Shown: positions 11,712-25,531, counted from the first letter of the stretch. The stretch: DNA of 64,000 nt from Cryptomeria japonica (GCF_030272615.1 NC_081406.1:244337218-244401217); one strand, 5' to 3'. The notes: generated from the letters alone by a model not told the origin. A program made the numbers and translations.

Positions 11712-12003
11712 AAAAGGCAAAAAGACAAAGAAAGACGCATAAAAGGAGTTAGTACTAAAATCGAAGGCTCCAAGTCAACTAGTTGAAGAGACCTCAATAA
11801 ACAAAATGTCTCAATTGGTAATATCATTCTTAAAATGTATCACAAGAGAAAAATTGGACACATGGAAAGAGAAGGAGCATACATCGAGTGATGCCATGAT
11901 CCAACAACTAGCAAGCTATTTTATGTTATGTCCATTCATGGGAAAAGAGGAAGGAAATATAAATTCTATAAAATAACAAGCTATATTATGCTACATGATC
12001 CAT

Positions 12004-12004
<1 letters not shown>

Positions 12005-12073
<69 letters not shown>
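12005..12073. repeat. (GA)n microsatellite, left half of a split tract
   Basis: A GA run of about 69 bp ending exactly at the left end of the TIR element. Together with the run at 12711 it corresponds to the single GA tract of units 1 and 2. Confidence 0.95.
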
Positions 12074-12853
<780 letters not shown>

Positions 12854-13402
12854 ACCATGAATTCCACTAGCTATCAAGCTGTGTTATGCTAGGTTATCCA
12901 TGGGAGTATGGATTCTCATTGGACAAAAAGTTGAGCTATGTTGTGTGATCTGTGTGGAAAGAGAAAGGAAGAGTCATAGAAATAGTATAGAAATTTGTGC
13001 TATGCTAGCTTCACTCATAATTCAAAAGGGATTCAAGAAATGTTTTCTTATTACAAGGTGATTGATCAATGCAAATTGGAAAAAAGAAAATTGCTAAGAG
13101 AAGCTTTCTTATCACAAGGCAAACAACTACAAAGAAGGTTTTACTGGGACAACACAACTAGGATAACCAAACAAAGAATTGTATGTAAATAAATCCACAA
13201 AAATGATACCAATGGGACAATACAACAAGGATAACCAAATAAAGCATTGTATTTAAGGAAATTCACAAAAAGTAGACATAGATTTACTAATTCAAAAAAG
13301 AAAATCCAAATAAATCCCTTAGTTTTTGATAAAATCTTGTTGTTCATGAGTAAATCATGCAATATTGAATTGTAAATAAGTAACAAGGAGATCACATATA
13401 TG

Positions 13403-15366
13403 GCCCCCCCCTCCCCCCACCCTTTTATTATGTCAACAAAGACCTATGTTGATTTCGTTAGGTAGAAAGAAAAGACAAGGATAAACACCTTCATTACCAA
13501 GGAGATATCCTTTGAGCAACAATGTTCATCACTCCAAGCTAAAGAGGCATAACTCTTTTGAAGCAAGGAAGAGATAGTTGGAAAAGAAATGTGTTACAAC
13601 AGGTGTAGAGGGACCCCTTTAAGGGATGCACAGTGAAAGGAGGAAGAGATATTTACCTAAATATATCTACGTTCGAAAATAGAGGAGATCTTTAATAAAG
13701 ATGACATCTTTAAAAGGGTAAGGAAAATAATGAAATGCACCTTCCATATTGCTAGAAAAAAGTACATTCTTAGTGAAGGGTTACATACTTTTAGTAAGGA
13801 GAGATTATTCATTAAAGATGTATCGTTTCAAACAAGGAATGGATTTTATAATAAATTGCTACATAATTTATCCTTAGGTAGATGAAATATATTCTCTATT
13901 AGTCATAGAGGATGGAGAAACTATTGGGAAAGAATGTTGGTTCTACCCATGAGGTCAATTTTATATTTTTCTAAGATCATTCCCTACCTAGGATGGCTTT
14001 GTGTAATATAGTTCATGCAAAGATCATATACAAGAACCACAAATATCAAATTTGGTATATTAGAACCTATTATAGCATGAAGCTATAATGAAGTGGATTC
14101 ACATTCCATAGGTTTGTCAAAATTTAACAACGTTGGTAGATCAAATGGATCATGCCTATTTTAGGAAAGATTATTTGTTTTCTAAAATTATTTATGAGAG
14201 TGGCATAAAATTTGATTATGCTTTAATTGAATAATACAAAATATAAAGAGAGTTGAGTCTCATGCTTTACATTTATATAACTTACTAGCATCAATGATTT
14301 TGAGCCCTAATATGATGCGGATCAACTATAGAACATTCTTATAAAACTCCATCTAACACCATAAAAATACTCAAACATTTTCCTTCACATTTTTTTTCTT
14401 GAAAAAATCATTTTAGGTAACCCACTATTTATATCACCATTATGTCTAGTATTTTGAGTCTTTCAAATGACAAACATATTGTATTTTGGCCCATATTTTT
14501 GTCAAGTTGATTTCAATTAGTTAGTTGAGAATTTTTTGCATTATTTGGAGATGAGAGTATTGAAATTAATCTTTGTGTTCATAGGCTTTTTAGTCATTTG
14601 GTCATCATTTTTCATTGGATTATTTTATGTCTATTAGCATATTTTTTTACACATTTAAAAAGTATGATTTACAAGTTTAAAACTCCATAGAAGATTATCA
14701 TGGCAGCCTTATAATCATTTAGTTGTAATTATGGTCAGTGAGGATATGATCATCCCTTAAAAACTAGTTCAATATTGATATTCTTATTTCGAGGGAGACG
14801 TTAATCATAATGGAACTAATTTTATTTTAATTTGAGAATTTTAATGGTTAGGTTAGTGAATAAAACATGGCTAATGGTTAAGAGAGTATTTTGAAGACAC
14901 AAGCAATTCTTGTTTTTAAATGTATACATAACAACCAACAATTTTTCATATTACACGAGCTACTTGAGTTATTCTTAGTTATGATTAGAGAGGTAGTATA
15001 GTATCTTTCTCAGATGGAATACCACCTTGCTTCTAGCTACTCCACGTTGATTTTGTTGGGGTTATAAATAGTATAAAACTATCTTATTTGGTCTCCTTGA
15101 GTTATTGATTCTTGTGGTGCACCTTTGGGTTATGGTATCTTATTATAGGGCTCTTATTCACTTCATGTATGGAGACTGCTTGTATAAGATCCTTTTAAAT
15201 ATATTATTATTAAATCTTTATTTATTGGGTTGGTCTATCTTTACATTACTCATGTATCAATGGTATGTAAATATAGGCAACATCTTTCATCATTTTGTTC
15301 ATTTCTTTTTACTTTTTGTTGTACAAATTAGTTCAATATTATTTTAAGAAAGATATAGGTAGTGAT
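13403..15366. other. Unannotated AT-rich sequence
   Basis: I find no recognisable protein, terminal repeat or structured RNA here. Short open frames at 15105-15347 are hydrophobic low-complexity readings of AT-rich DNA with no family match that I know. Confidence 0.6.
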
Positions 15367-16619
15367 TGTTGGTCATTTGGAGGAATTGATTATGTGTTGC
15401 ATTGATGTTTTGTCATTGATGTCAACACTAGCTATTTTGATTGCTTACCGGTATTCTTCTGTTCCTGGTAGGTTGTTTGGTTTCTGGTTGGATTGGATCA
15501 TCATGATTCGGTATGCTCCAGTATGTCTTGGTTCTAGAATTGGCTTATTCATGCTACTTTGAGTCATGTTCAGTCAGTTGGTTTTGGATTTGGTGATCGG
15601 ATGCTATATCCTATATGCTAGCAAGCTTGGTTTGTTGTTCCGGCGAGGCTTTCACCGACAGAGCTTTATTGAAGATCTTTGATGTTATGCATAAGTGGTG
15701 TTGGTGCGGCTTCTAGTGGAGATTCAGGATGCTGATGGCGATCATGTTCGAGACTTAGTTGATTGGGATCATTGCTTTAACACATATGGACCTAAATTGG
15801 GTTCTGATTTATCTAGGTTATTGACCGACTTAATGTAACGTGTGGATTGGACTTCTCGATGTGTTTCTGGGATGTCTTATGGGTTGGATATTATTTGTTT
15901 GGTCTCGGGCCGACATGTTTTGTAATTTTATAATTGTTTTATTGTCTGGTGGCCGACCTTATTGTTTGTGGTCGAGGGTTTGTATATATATGATGTAATA
16001 TCTCATTGTAGATCATATGGTATGGAATATGTGTAAGGGATAGGAGTGAATAATGTTATAATCATTCAGGCAGAGGATTTGGTCGATCATTGGTGATCGA
16101 GTTGGGTTTATGTAAGAGGATTTAGTCCTCCGATATTGAGCTTAACCGGAACTGTACTCAAGCATAGGAGATGTTATCTTTGCAGTTCATTCATTCGTTC
16201 GGATTGTAGTCCAGATTTCTATGTATTCAGTGAGACTCCTTTTGTGATGAGCAGTGTGCTCTAGGCTGTTGGCCTTCCTGCAAGTGCAGGCCCCTTAATT
16301 GTAAATCACATACTTACTGCAGAAGTATTATCTGACTATGGGTAGGCTTCCCACTATGGTTTTTCCCTTTACCAGGTTTTCCACTTATAAATCTTGGTGT
16401 CATGTGGATGACATTTATTCTTGATTATTGCTTGTGCTTAATTGATATATCTGCTGTTTTGGTATTTGGTTTATGCATTCCGGTATTGATATTTTGGGTT
16501 CCAGTATTAAAGTTTTAATTGCTCAAGGTTCCGGTAATCTGGTGACAACCGATTCACCACACCCCCCCCCCCCCCCATCCACCTCTCAGTTATCTTCTTG
16601 TTATTTGAAATGTCTAACA
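15367..16619 (+). mobile_element. Solo copia-type LTR, 1,253 bp
   Basis: It starts TGTTGGTCATTTGGAGG and ends TGTCTAACA. The flanks GTGAT (15362-15366) and ATGAT (16620-16624) look like a 5-bp target duplication with one change. Neither primer site nor polypurine tract adjoins it, so it is solo. The start and interior match the reverse complement of the LTR at 58469-59741 and of the fragment at 39806-40340, so all three are one family. It has the CCTTCCTGCAAGTGCAGG hairpin near 16273 and a C-rich tract near 16562. Confidence 0.85.
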
Positions 16620-17739
16620 ATGATAAATTAGGTTTAGATTTGTTTGTATTTATTCTCTACTCTATTAATTTCGACTAATTTTGTAGCTACTTATTAGTCC
16701 ATTCATTTTTTTTAATTGAAATAAAGTAGATTGGATACAATATATATGTGTACAAGCTTTCTTGTTGTTTGCAAACACTTTCCAAGGTCAAAAAGTTAGT
16801 CATTCTAAGGGATTGGGTAAAGAGAACATGAACCTTCACAATCAAAATCTCCCTAAATTAATTTCTAAATACTGTCAATCCTTATATTCTATAATAGAGT
16901 AGATAACATAATAAATTGAATTATAATAGTCTACATTAAACTAGTTCAAGACAATATGATGTAGGATCAATTTATAGAAAATCGTGAATCTTTCATTAAA
17001 AATCTAAATAACTAGTATATCAAGAATACATTTCTTTCTTTTTGAAACAACCTAATCAAATATAATATCAAATTTATTCTTCATTATATTTCCCACAAAA
17101 CAATACTCTATCTTTTCTATTCATATTTTTAAATTAACAATTATTATTCTAAAATCTAACCTTTAAACTTTTTTTATTAATAATCATTAGTTAATTAAGC
17201 TATATAAGACATTACATCCTTTCCACACCCAAATAATTGATTTACAGATATTAAAGAGATCGTACTAAGGAATAATTTTAAAAGAATGTTTACAAGGATG
17301 GACTGATTGACAATTCCTGCAATTATACAAAGAGCTCAGTCTGACTCAACCTGTTACATCTTCCTTCAACTTTTATGGACTTGATGAAGAAAAAATGGTG
17401 GGTGCTCACCAATCTGAGTGAATAATGAACAAACTGCACTTTTGTGCATAATTAGAGATTGTTGATGTTGAGTTGCCAGTCAAATGTTGTTGATCTATCA
17501 TATATGAGGTATTTAAATCTTAATAAATCTTAAAGAGGTGATAGTGTTTGACAGCGGTAAGTTTTAATATTGCAATTATTATTATGATTATCATGGAAAA
17601 GTTATCACCGGCATATATATAAACGCCACTGGACCGCACATACAGCTTTCAGCCTTTCTTCTATTATTTTTCTTCTCTTTTTCTCCTCATTCCTTTCACA
17701 CTTACGTAGCGGCTGTTTTCAATGGGCAACTTAAAAATG
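16620..17739. other. Unannotated AT-rich sequence
   Basis: No gene, terminal repeat or long internal repeat recognised. A pyrimidine-rich stretch at about 17655-17700 is the only compositional change. Confidence 0.6.
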
Positions 17740-18594
17740 TATTCTTAGTGTGATTCACATTAAGTTTATAAAATGTCAGTCAATTTTGAATGTTTAACAT
17801 TTTTAAATCTACAAGTGTAAGCTTAGTTAGTGTGATTTAAATCATTTTCTATTGAATTACCTTAAATTGCTCGTCGGCTGGTTATGGTGGGGCCATTCTA
17901 GAGGTTAAAAGTTGGTTGGTTTCTTTAAACAGTCAAAGGACACTTGGTTTAATGGCAAAGTTGGTGTTGTAAAGGTGTAGATGGTGTTGAGTTCAAATCT
18001 TCTACGATAAAATAAAATAAAAAAAATTATATTGTTTTGGGGTCTATAGATATGAGTTGTAGGTGTTATGTGTTAACTTTGAATTTGTGCAGTTTTAATT
18101 TAACTTTGTTTTCAATTCAGTTAAGCTATGATGATTGATTATATTTAATTTAAGAGAGTTTAACTTTTCAGTAAGTAATTATATATCTATATCAATTAGC
18201 TCATTTTATTATATCTATATTAATTTACGTCTCATTTCTTTAATTATATATAGTTTTAAGAGCATATACTTGTCTAATAAATGGCATGATATTATTTATG
18301 TATTAGCCATGTTGTCTCGCCCAACAAAAGACTTAGCATTTGATTTGATATAACTCAAGATATGAAGAGATCCTCATTTCATGGACCTGATTTTGCATTT
18401 GGTTTAATGAAACATGAGACAAGTTTTAGATCCTTAAGTTGCAAATATTAATAAAATATATAAAAAGAAACCAATAGACCCTTGTTTCATGAATGTGGTT
18501 TTACATTGCCCTCATCTATCTTGAGAAATTAGTAGATCCTCATTTCATAATTGTCTATACTACCTAACAAGAGGTAATCATTCTATCAAAATGT
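17740..18594 (+). repeat. Dispersed duplication, copy A
   Basis: It is collinear with about 42105-42677 followed by about 57630-58013, with scattered substitutions. Copy B carries roughly 90 bp more near 42515-42600, bounded by CAATT. The copies share the SINE-like block and the stretch around ATTAATTTACGTCTCATTTC. Copy A stays in step to TCTATCAAAA near 18593, where an LTR-like TGTAGCGCCCGCC begins. Copy A lacks the 14.9 kb found in copy B, so it represents an uninterrupted version of that site. Confidence 0.8.
17935..18030 (+). repeat. SINE-like block with Pol III A and B boxes
   Basis: TGGCAAAGTTGG at 17953-17964 fits the tRNA-type A box TGGCNNAGTNGG. GAGTTCAAATC at 17989-17999 fits the B box GGTTCGAATCC with two changes. 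The spacing suits a tRNA-derived promoter. An A-rich tail (AAAATAAAATAAAA) follows. The block cannot fold as a complete tRNA by inspection. It is either a short SINE or a decayed tRNA-like sequence. Confidence 0.45.
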
Positions 18595-20990
18595 AGCGCC
18601 CGCCAACAAACCCTAGGGAAACCTACTACATCTAGGTCCAAAAGAGGAAAATAATTTTTTTTTGTTAACTAATAAGGTTACATCTAACTCAAATTAGACA
18701 CTAAGTTAATGTTTTAGTTCAATGGTTTGAATACAACACTAAGTGTTTATCTTTTGTTCCCTATATAATACTACTGACACAGGTGAAGACATTGCAAGGT
18801 TTCAACGTTTCCCCAAGGTATTGACGTCACTACTAATTCCTACGACATTTGGTTTATGATCGATACTTAATTTACCATCATCATATTGGTCCACTTCTAT
18901 GATACTAATGATTTAACCATACAATGGAGCACAACTTCAATGCATGAATTCAATTTAACCTATAACATATGCTTTACATAATATACTACTATTGTTGTCC
19001 ATTATTAAATGCATCTACCAAGGCATGCTCATTAACCTACATATGCAATTCTACATGTTCATAATGCCATTTATGCAACATTAGTTTTATGACAGCCATA
19101 ACACAATTGTATAAATTCTCATTTAGCATCTAATGAGGTTTATTTACTAAGTTCCATAATCGTTTTCAGCCTTAGTGTTGTTCTAGTTTTCAAGCATCTA
19201 ACTACATCTACAAGAATCTTGTATTTCACATGCTTTACCGATGATAGTATAAGTTCTTCGTTTAATGTTAGTGTTCATGTCATTGATCTCAAAAATATGT
19301 CCAATCATCTACTTATTTTACATCCATATTCATATGAAAATTGGAAGTGCAATCATTAATTCAATCTATTGCTAAAAAATATCATGGAAGGAGTAATAAC
19401 ATCCATTTTCCTTCATATCCACATATCTACTATTTAGCATTTAACTACCACATAAAGAATCATATTGCTGATTTAACTAATTGACAAGATACATTTCAAT
19501 CCCAATTACTAACATGTACCATAAGTTAAGCATGACAATTCATTCATGTTCTATAAGTTGAAATTAAAGAAATATGCATGATTAACAATTAATAAGACAC
19601 TACTAGCAAAGGTATATCATTTTCTTCTTTCTTTCTGCTTACATTAGATTAAGTCGTACCATTACCTCTATTTGAATGTACCATCTAAAGTAACTCATGA
19701 ATACTAATAGGTTGTTTTACATAGTATTACAATCGTGAGTAATACTCACTTCTTATAATTAATACATGTTTTAAGTTTGTTCACCATAAGATGTACAAAA
19801 CATGAATTTGCTCCAAGGTTCAAGTCAACACGGAGCAAGGCTCCAATCCGACGTATGAAGATGACACCAAAGAAGAGGGAAAAACCCCAATGGCAAAAAA
19901 CTCCAGCCACCCGACCAATGTGGAACCTACAAGGAACCACCCCCGAGCTAGGAGATGTCACTAGGTCCCAACTCGCACACTAATCAACGTTGACGCCTTA
20001 CCAAAGGGACTGACACTAAACAATTTCGATACATATAACCATGCATCAAGAAAACAAGAGAGAACAAGAAATTTCCAGAGGCTGATAAAACATCATGACA
20101 AGAATACAAAAATAAGCAAAGGACTCACATGTACGAGGGAGTGTCATCACACGCCAACCAAGAACAAGGCACTAGCCTATGGCATACAGAGCCATCTCAA
20201 CCTTGAGAGAGAGACCAAGTGAGATTAGCTTACCATCTCCACGGTCTTCCCATGCTTAGCCTAAAACATCCTCCCTAGGACCGAGTCATGAGGCACTAAT
20301 AAATTATTATCTTTTTAAATTATCTAACTACCCAAACCCATTCTTTAATTAGTTATCACTTGATTATAATATGGTGAACTCCCTCATGCCCAAGAGGTCT
20401 GCATTTCACGCATCCTTACAAGGAACCTCGTGAAAGTCTATCTCTCATGACCACCGAGTGTCATAGAGGAGCCCACTCCCTCTACATGGATCCAAAAACA
20501 ATAAAACAAGAGGCTCTTACACAAGTAAAAATCTGACACAATCACCAACCATGTCATACCATGACACACATGCGTACCCCAAGGACTAAACAACAACACA
20601 TGTGAAAACACGAGCCTCTTAACCAAGGAAGTACAACTATCTCATGAAACTACTGCTCTTAAAAATTTCAACATCGCGAGGTCTTCACACTCGCTACCAA
20701 AAAATCAGTAGTAAGGTTATCTTCTCTTCATGGCAACATCATCATGAGGGTATGCCAAATGGGCAATTAAATCTCATGAAAATCAAATAAAAGCAAAAAC
20801 TCACACTAACCATTTGTTAAAAAGCAAATGACACAACCGGCCTCCAGTTACAAATATAAATTGAAAATACCCATAAGTTGGATAGGGTTGATGTAATGGG
20901 CAATCGTAAATTCAATAGTATGAGGGTGGACTATGTATCTAGCCAATAATACCTTTTGAAACCAATTACACAATCATAGTATTTAAACCA
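18595..20990 (+). repeat. Possible gypsy-type LTR or LTR-derived region
   Basis: It starts TGTAGCGCCCGCCAAC at the exact point where copy A leaves the copy B sequence. TGTxxCGCCCGCC is a common start of plant gypsy LTRs. The right end is not resolved; the end coordinate is a guess from a change in character near 20990. There is no coding capacity. The GC-richer stretch at 19750-20650 has no recognisable protein. Confidence 0.3.
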
Positions 20991-21139
20991 TTGACTTAAC
21001 ATCGTGTTTCAATAGTACTATTGTTATTAATGTCAATCGATTATCATCTCTCTCTTTCTTTTGCAATATACTATTAGTTTAATATTCAAATGTTTTATCT
21101 AATTAGACTATTAACTTGACATTTATCAATGATACATAC

Positions 21140-21501
<362 letters not shown>

Positions 21502-22276
21502 TGTTGGCAAATGCACACTCCAATGAGAAATTGTAGGTGATTGAAGGTATTGTCATTGATGGAAACCTTACAATCATGTGATACTGGCAGGCAGACATTG
21601 ATACCGACACCGACAGACTCTACACTGGCATACAATTCATCGGCACCGAAAAGGAAGAATATCAACACCCTAGCCGACAGGAATTTTGTATAAACATAGT
21701 GTGTAATTAATTATAAAATATTTTGTAAGCCGACATGGCAGATTGTAATATGACTCATATATGTATAAGATCATTGTAGATCATTTTGAGATAGGATAGA
21801 TGCAATTGATGTAAAGAGGATAGCAGACCTAATGTATGAATTATTAGGTTAAGGGTTTATGTATATAGCAGAGCTTAAACTGGTACTGAATCTGGCATAG
21901 AAGATGTTGATCTGAAGCAGTACAAGACATTGGATTTGTATAATCCATTTTTGTAAGTCAATGTGACTTTATTTGTAATTGAGCAGTGAGCTCTAGGCAC
22001 TTAGCCTTCCTGCATGTGCAGGCCCCTATTGTAAACAATAATATTCCCTTATTGGCAAGTAAGCGAATATTGTGGGTCACAAATCCCACCGAGGTTTTTG
22101 CCACACTAGGTTTCCTCGTTAAAATATTGTGTTATGGTGTTCTTTTCATGTTGTGGTTGTTATTCTTATTTACTGCATTATTTCTAGTTTATCGGTACAC
22201 AGTTTTAGTATGTTTTTACTACTGGTCAGATATTGATTCCCCCCCCCCCCTCTTAGTATCTTTGGGAATCCTAACA
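21502..22276 (+). repeat. 5' LTR of the outer element, 775 bp
   Basis: It starts TGTTGGCAAATGCAC and ends TCCTAACA next to the primer site. It contains the CCTTCCTGCATGTGCAGG hairpin at about 22007 and a C-run at about 22240 followed by TCTTAG. It matches 35343-36099. Confidence 0.92.
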
Positions 22277-22278
22277 AT

Positions 22279-22290
22279 TGGTATAAGAGC
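22279..22290 (+). other. Primer binding site, tRNA-iMet type
   Basis: TGGTATAAGAGC differs from the standard TGGTATCAGAGC by one base and lies two bases after the LTR. Confidence 0.85.
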
Positions 22291-22347
22291 CTGGTCCTCT
22301 ATTTTCAAAATCCTAACAACTTGAGGAAGATCTTGACACCGATAGAG

Positions 22348-23330
22348 ATGGAAAACTTGAGAAAACAATTAGAAACAACTCTTTCAGACTATGATGCAGA
22401 AAAGGTGAAGAATATCAAACTTGAAGATGATCTGAAGGCTGCACAGGATACAAGAAAATTTTACTATAGCAAGGAATAAAAGAATAGAACTTTGTGAGAA
22501 GATGTAGAATGAAGAAGAGGAAAAGGAAACTCTTAATGATCTGGTGAACCAACTGAGACAAGATAACTGTATAATGAAGAATGAGATGCAAGATATGACC
22601 ATGAGATTTTGTAAAGAAATTGAAGATAGGAAGAAGAATGAAGATGACTTGACTAGAAGACTAAATGATGCTGGAAATGAAAACACAAGACTCAATCATG
22701 AAAATGATATGTTGAAGACATATTTGATGCACACACAAAATGACAGAACTGAACTCATGAGACAAAAAGGAATCTTGGAAAATGAATTGACTGCTGCAAA
22801 TCAACACAAGGATAAATTCAAGAAAAGTTCAGAGGAACTTGTTGACATGCTAAAGAACCAGAAACCTAATGGTGATACAAATGGCCTTGGCTTTGAAGTT
22901 GGTGAAATCTTTGGTACTGCAAACAAACACGATCATAGTAAACCGGTAAGACAACCTAATGCTTACAAATTCAATGGGAAATGCTTTAACTGTAACAAGT
23001 ATGGTCATAGAGAAAATCAGTGTAGATCTAGAAATTATCAAAACACTAATACACCCACCGATCAATGTTCTAAATGCAACAAAGTTGGTCATAATTCATA
23101 AAATTGCAAAATGAATGTAAGATGTTATGTTTGTGGAAGATCTGGACACCTATCTAATCAATGTAGAACACATACTAGCATAGGATATGGAAAAGCTATT
23201 CAGAAAAACAATGTGACTTGTTATGCTTGTAACAAAATTGGACATATTGCAAAATTTGTAGAAGTAAGGCATCATCTGTAAACAACAAAGGTCCTAGTTT
23301 GAAAGGTAAAGAAAAGGTTGAAGAGGTAAA
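22348..23330 (+). pseudogene. Coiled-coil and zinc-knuckle Gag-like protein (outer)
   Basis: An ATG at 22348 opens a frame beginning MENLRKQLETTLSDYDAEK. An early stop is followed by further stops up to about 22515. From 22544 an open segment of 185 codons shows a long charged coiled coil (IEDRKKNEDDLTRRLNDAGN, QNDRTELMRQKGILENELTA) and then zinc knuckles: CFNCNKYGHRENQC, a second starting CSKCNKVGHNS and broken by a stop, CYVCGRSGHLSNQC, and a fourth with CYACNKIGH that loses its last ligand to a small indel. I see no classical copia capsid core. The role is probably RNA binding and particle formation. It matches the layout of the minus-strand gene at 31000-32391. Confidence 0.75.
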
Positions 23331-23750
23331 GCAAGAATTCTCAAAACAATGGATCAGAAAGTCAGATCAAAATGTTGATGGGAATACTCCTCCACCAGTA
23401 GAACAGAGTAACACTCCACCGACAGGAGACTCTTCATCTAACTGAAGGAAAATCCTTTGGGGGATTAGCAACAAACTGACAAACATGCTAATATACCCCC
23501 AGTTGATAGTGAGAAGTTGAATTACTTCTTTTACCGGCAGATGAGTTACCTTGTGACTTAACCAAAAAGCATTAAATATGGTAGTTGGAGAAAATAACAT
23601 TATAAAGCAAGTGTTTTGGCTCCTTTTTCATTCACCGAGCATTCAAATCTTCAAGAGCACGAAAATTTCCGAGCGAAGACATCCTTAGCGAAAAAGTGAA
23701 GCAATTCATCCAAGCATTCATCCTTAAGGTAGATTGAGGTATTTATAACT

Positions 23751-25531
23751 ATGGCTTCTTCATCCACTCCCAAATTTATTGCAAACCCTACTGTTATTAA
23801 GGTTATCAAGCGCCCTAGACCCGTATTCAAGCTTGTTCTCGATATAGCAAAGAAAGATGATAACATAGGTGCATTCTCTCAAATTCCTAAGGGAGTAGTA
23901 TATGCTGAAGACCCTAGGATGTACATACATTGTCATATAAAGGAATTAGGTGATGATGAGATCAAGAACATGTATAAGACTGTGATTTGTGATGAATCTA
24001 GAAATGTCAAGCTGGAGCACAAGGTAGTAGAAACCCTAGGCTTTGTGGATATCCTTAGCATTCCTGATTTTCCCGAAGATGTGATAAGAATAGTTTTAAG
24101 CAGAGTCCATGGCGAATTATTTTGGTTGGATTCCATCCATAAGATCACCAAAGAAGTACTAAAAGCAGTAACAGGGTTACCTTCCACCGGTAGCAGGCCT
24201 GACAGAACAAAGGAGGTCTCAAATGACACAGTGATAAAACTAACCGGTGCAACTTTTGACAAAAGGTCTCTAAAGGTAAACGATGTAAAAGACATCAATG
24301 TCATATTTATCAATATGATCTTAGGTTACAAAGCTACACATGCAAATAGGTTGAACTCAGTTTCTAGCCTATGTATCAAAAGTGCATATGACATGGCAAA
24401 TGATAATGCTAGAGTAGATGTGTGTGAATGGCTCAAAGATGAATTGATAGATAATCTAAAGAAGATTAAGGGAGATAAGAAAGGAACCTTTAGATTTGGA
24501 AATTTGCTTGTTTTCTTAATGTTGTACATTACTAAGCAAGTACCCCATATTGGTAGAAGAGATTTTGGCTTTGATATACCGGTAGGAAAGCAACTATTGG
24601 ATTTATTAAACAACATGGGAGAAAACAGAGAGAAAAACATAAACGAACACTTTCAAGCACTAAAGGCTTAAATGAAAACAAGAATAAGACTGTCACAGGC
24701 TATTGTAGATAAATATCAAAAAGAAATTTGTTTTGTAATCAAGAAAGATGAAATATGGATGGAGGCAGTTGTCCCTAGAACTATCTGGGTAATTGAAATG
24801 GGATATGAAACAGATGATAATATCATAGAAACTTATTCAAAAGCCCTCCTTGAAGCACCAAAGGAACCCATTGAAAAAGTATTTAGAAATGCAGAAACAA
24901 TAGAAAGTGGAATTCAGTCAAGAAAAAGGGTTAAGAAAGTGGAAGAAACAGTAAGGAAAGGAACCCGACAGGCAAAGGCAATTAAGGAAGATGTTTTGAA
25001 ACAAACTGGTATAAAAGAAAGTGAGTTGGAAGGACTTCAACCGGAAGCTCATCTTTCACTGGTTGGAACTTCCTCTAAGAGTGATATACCAACAGTATTC
25101 AGAAGGGTAGAAAGAAAAAGAAAACCCTCACCGGTACCCTCACCTACACCTAGGAAAACAAGGCAAAAGCAAGAGGCAGTTAGGCCTCCTGTTAAGAAAA
25201 TGACTCCAAAGAAGAAGAAGATGAAACAAGATATTGCTCCACTAGATAAACTTCTTAATGCAATAACAGAGGATGGTAAATTGAAAAACATCAGCAAACT
25301 GTATAACACACTATTTGCTGATGACAAAGAAAGCATAGAGAATAGTGTAATTCTACACTTGGATATATACAAGAAATTTTTGATGGAAATTGTTGATGAA
25401 ATACCAAAGGATTTGTATAGAAGACTAGAAGCTAGAAGGTTAGCCATTGTTGAGCTGGATAAGAAAATAAAAATTGAAATATTACTTGCAGTGCATCCAG
25501 TTAACTCAACTGATGAGATAGACAAACTAAT
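23751..25531 (+). pseudogene. Accessory ORF, N-terminal half (outer element)
   Basis: It begins MASSSTPKFIANPTV at 23751, where pol would normally lie. A TAA at 24669-24671 splits it, and the same frame goes on immediately. A conserved globular part includes VLSRVHGELFWLD, ITKEVLKAVTGLP, KLTGATFDKRSLKVNDV, DVCEWLKDELIDNL and RFGNLLVFLML. A Lys/Arg-rich segment follows (RKRKPSPVPSPTPRKTRQ), then a helical part. At DKLI the frame is cut by the nested element and resumes at 33570. Matching segments occur in the nested element's ORF (VLSRVHDDFMWLE, KITKEIIHVITGYP, SLTGVEYNYRGLKLNNV). It has no enzyme motif that I recognise and function is unknown. Confidence 0.75.
25527..25531 (+). other. Target-site duplication of the nested element, left copy
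   Basis: CTAAT. The right copy is at 33565-33569. Removing the element and one copy rejoins the host frame as DKLI-SESNQ without a shift. Confidence 0.93.

Noticed and set aside
15105-15562. Hydrophobic ORFs as membrane proteins
   Set aside because: The first is AT-rich low-complexity reading. The second lies within the solo LTR.
17953-17999. Functional tRNA gene
   Set aside because: A and B boxes are present, but I cannot pair acceptor and anticodon stems, and the copy at 42344 has a changed A box.
19746-20626. ORFs in the GC-richer stretch as exons
   Set aside because: Short frames on both strands, no known protein, and the region follows an LTR-like start. More likely LTR or element debris.
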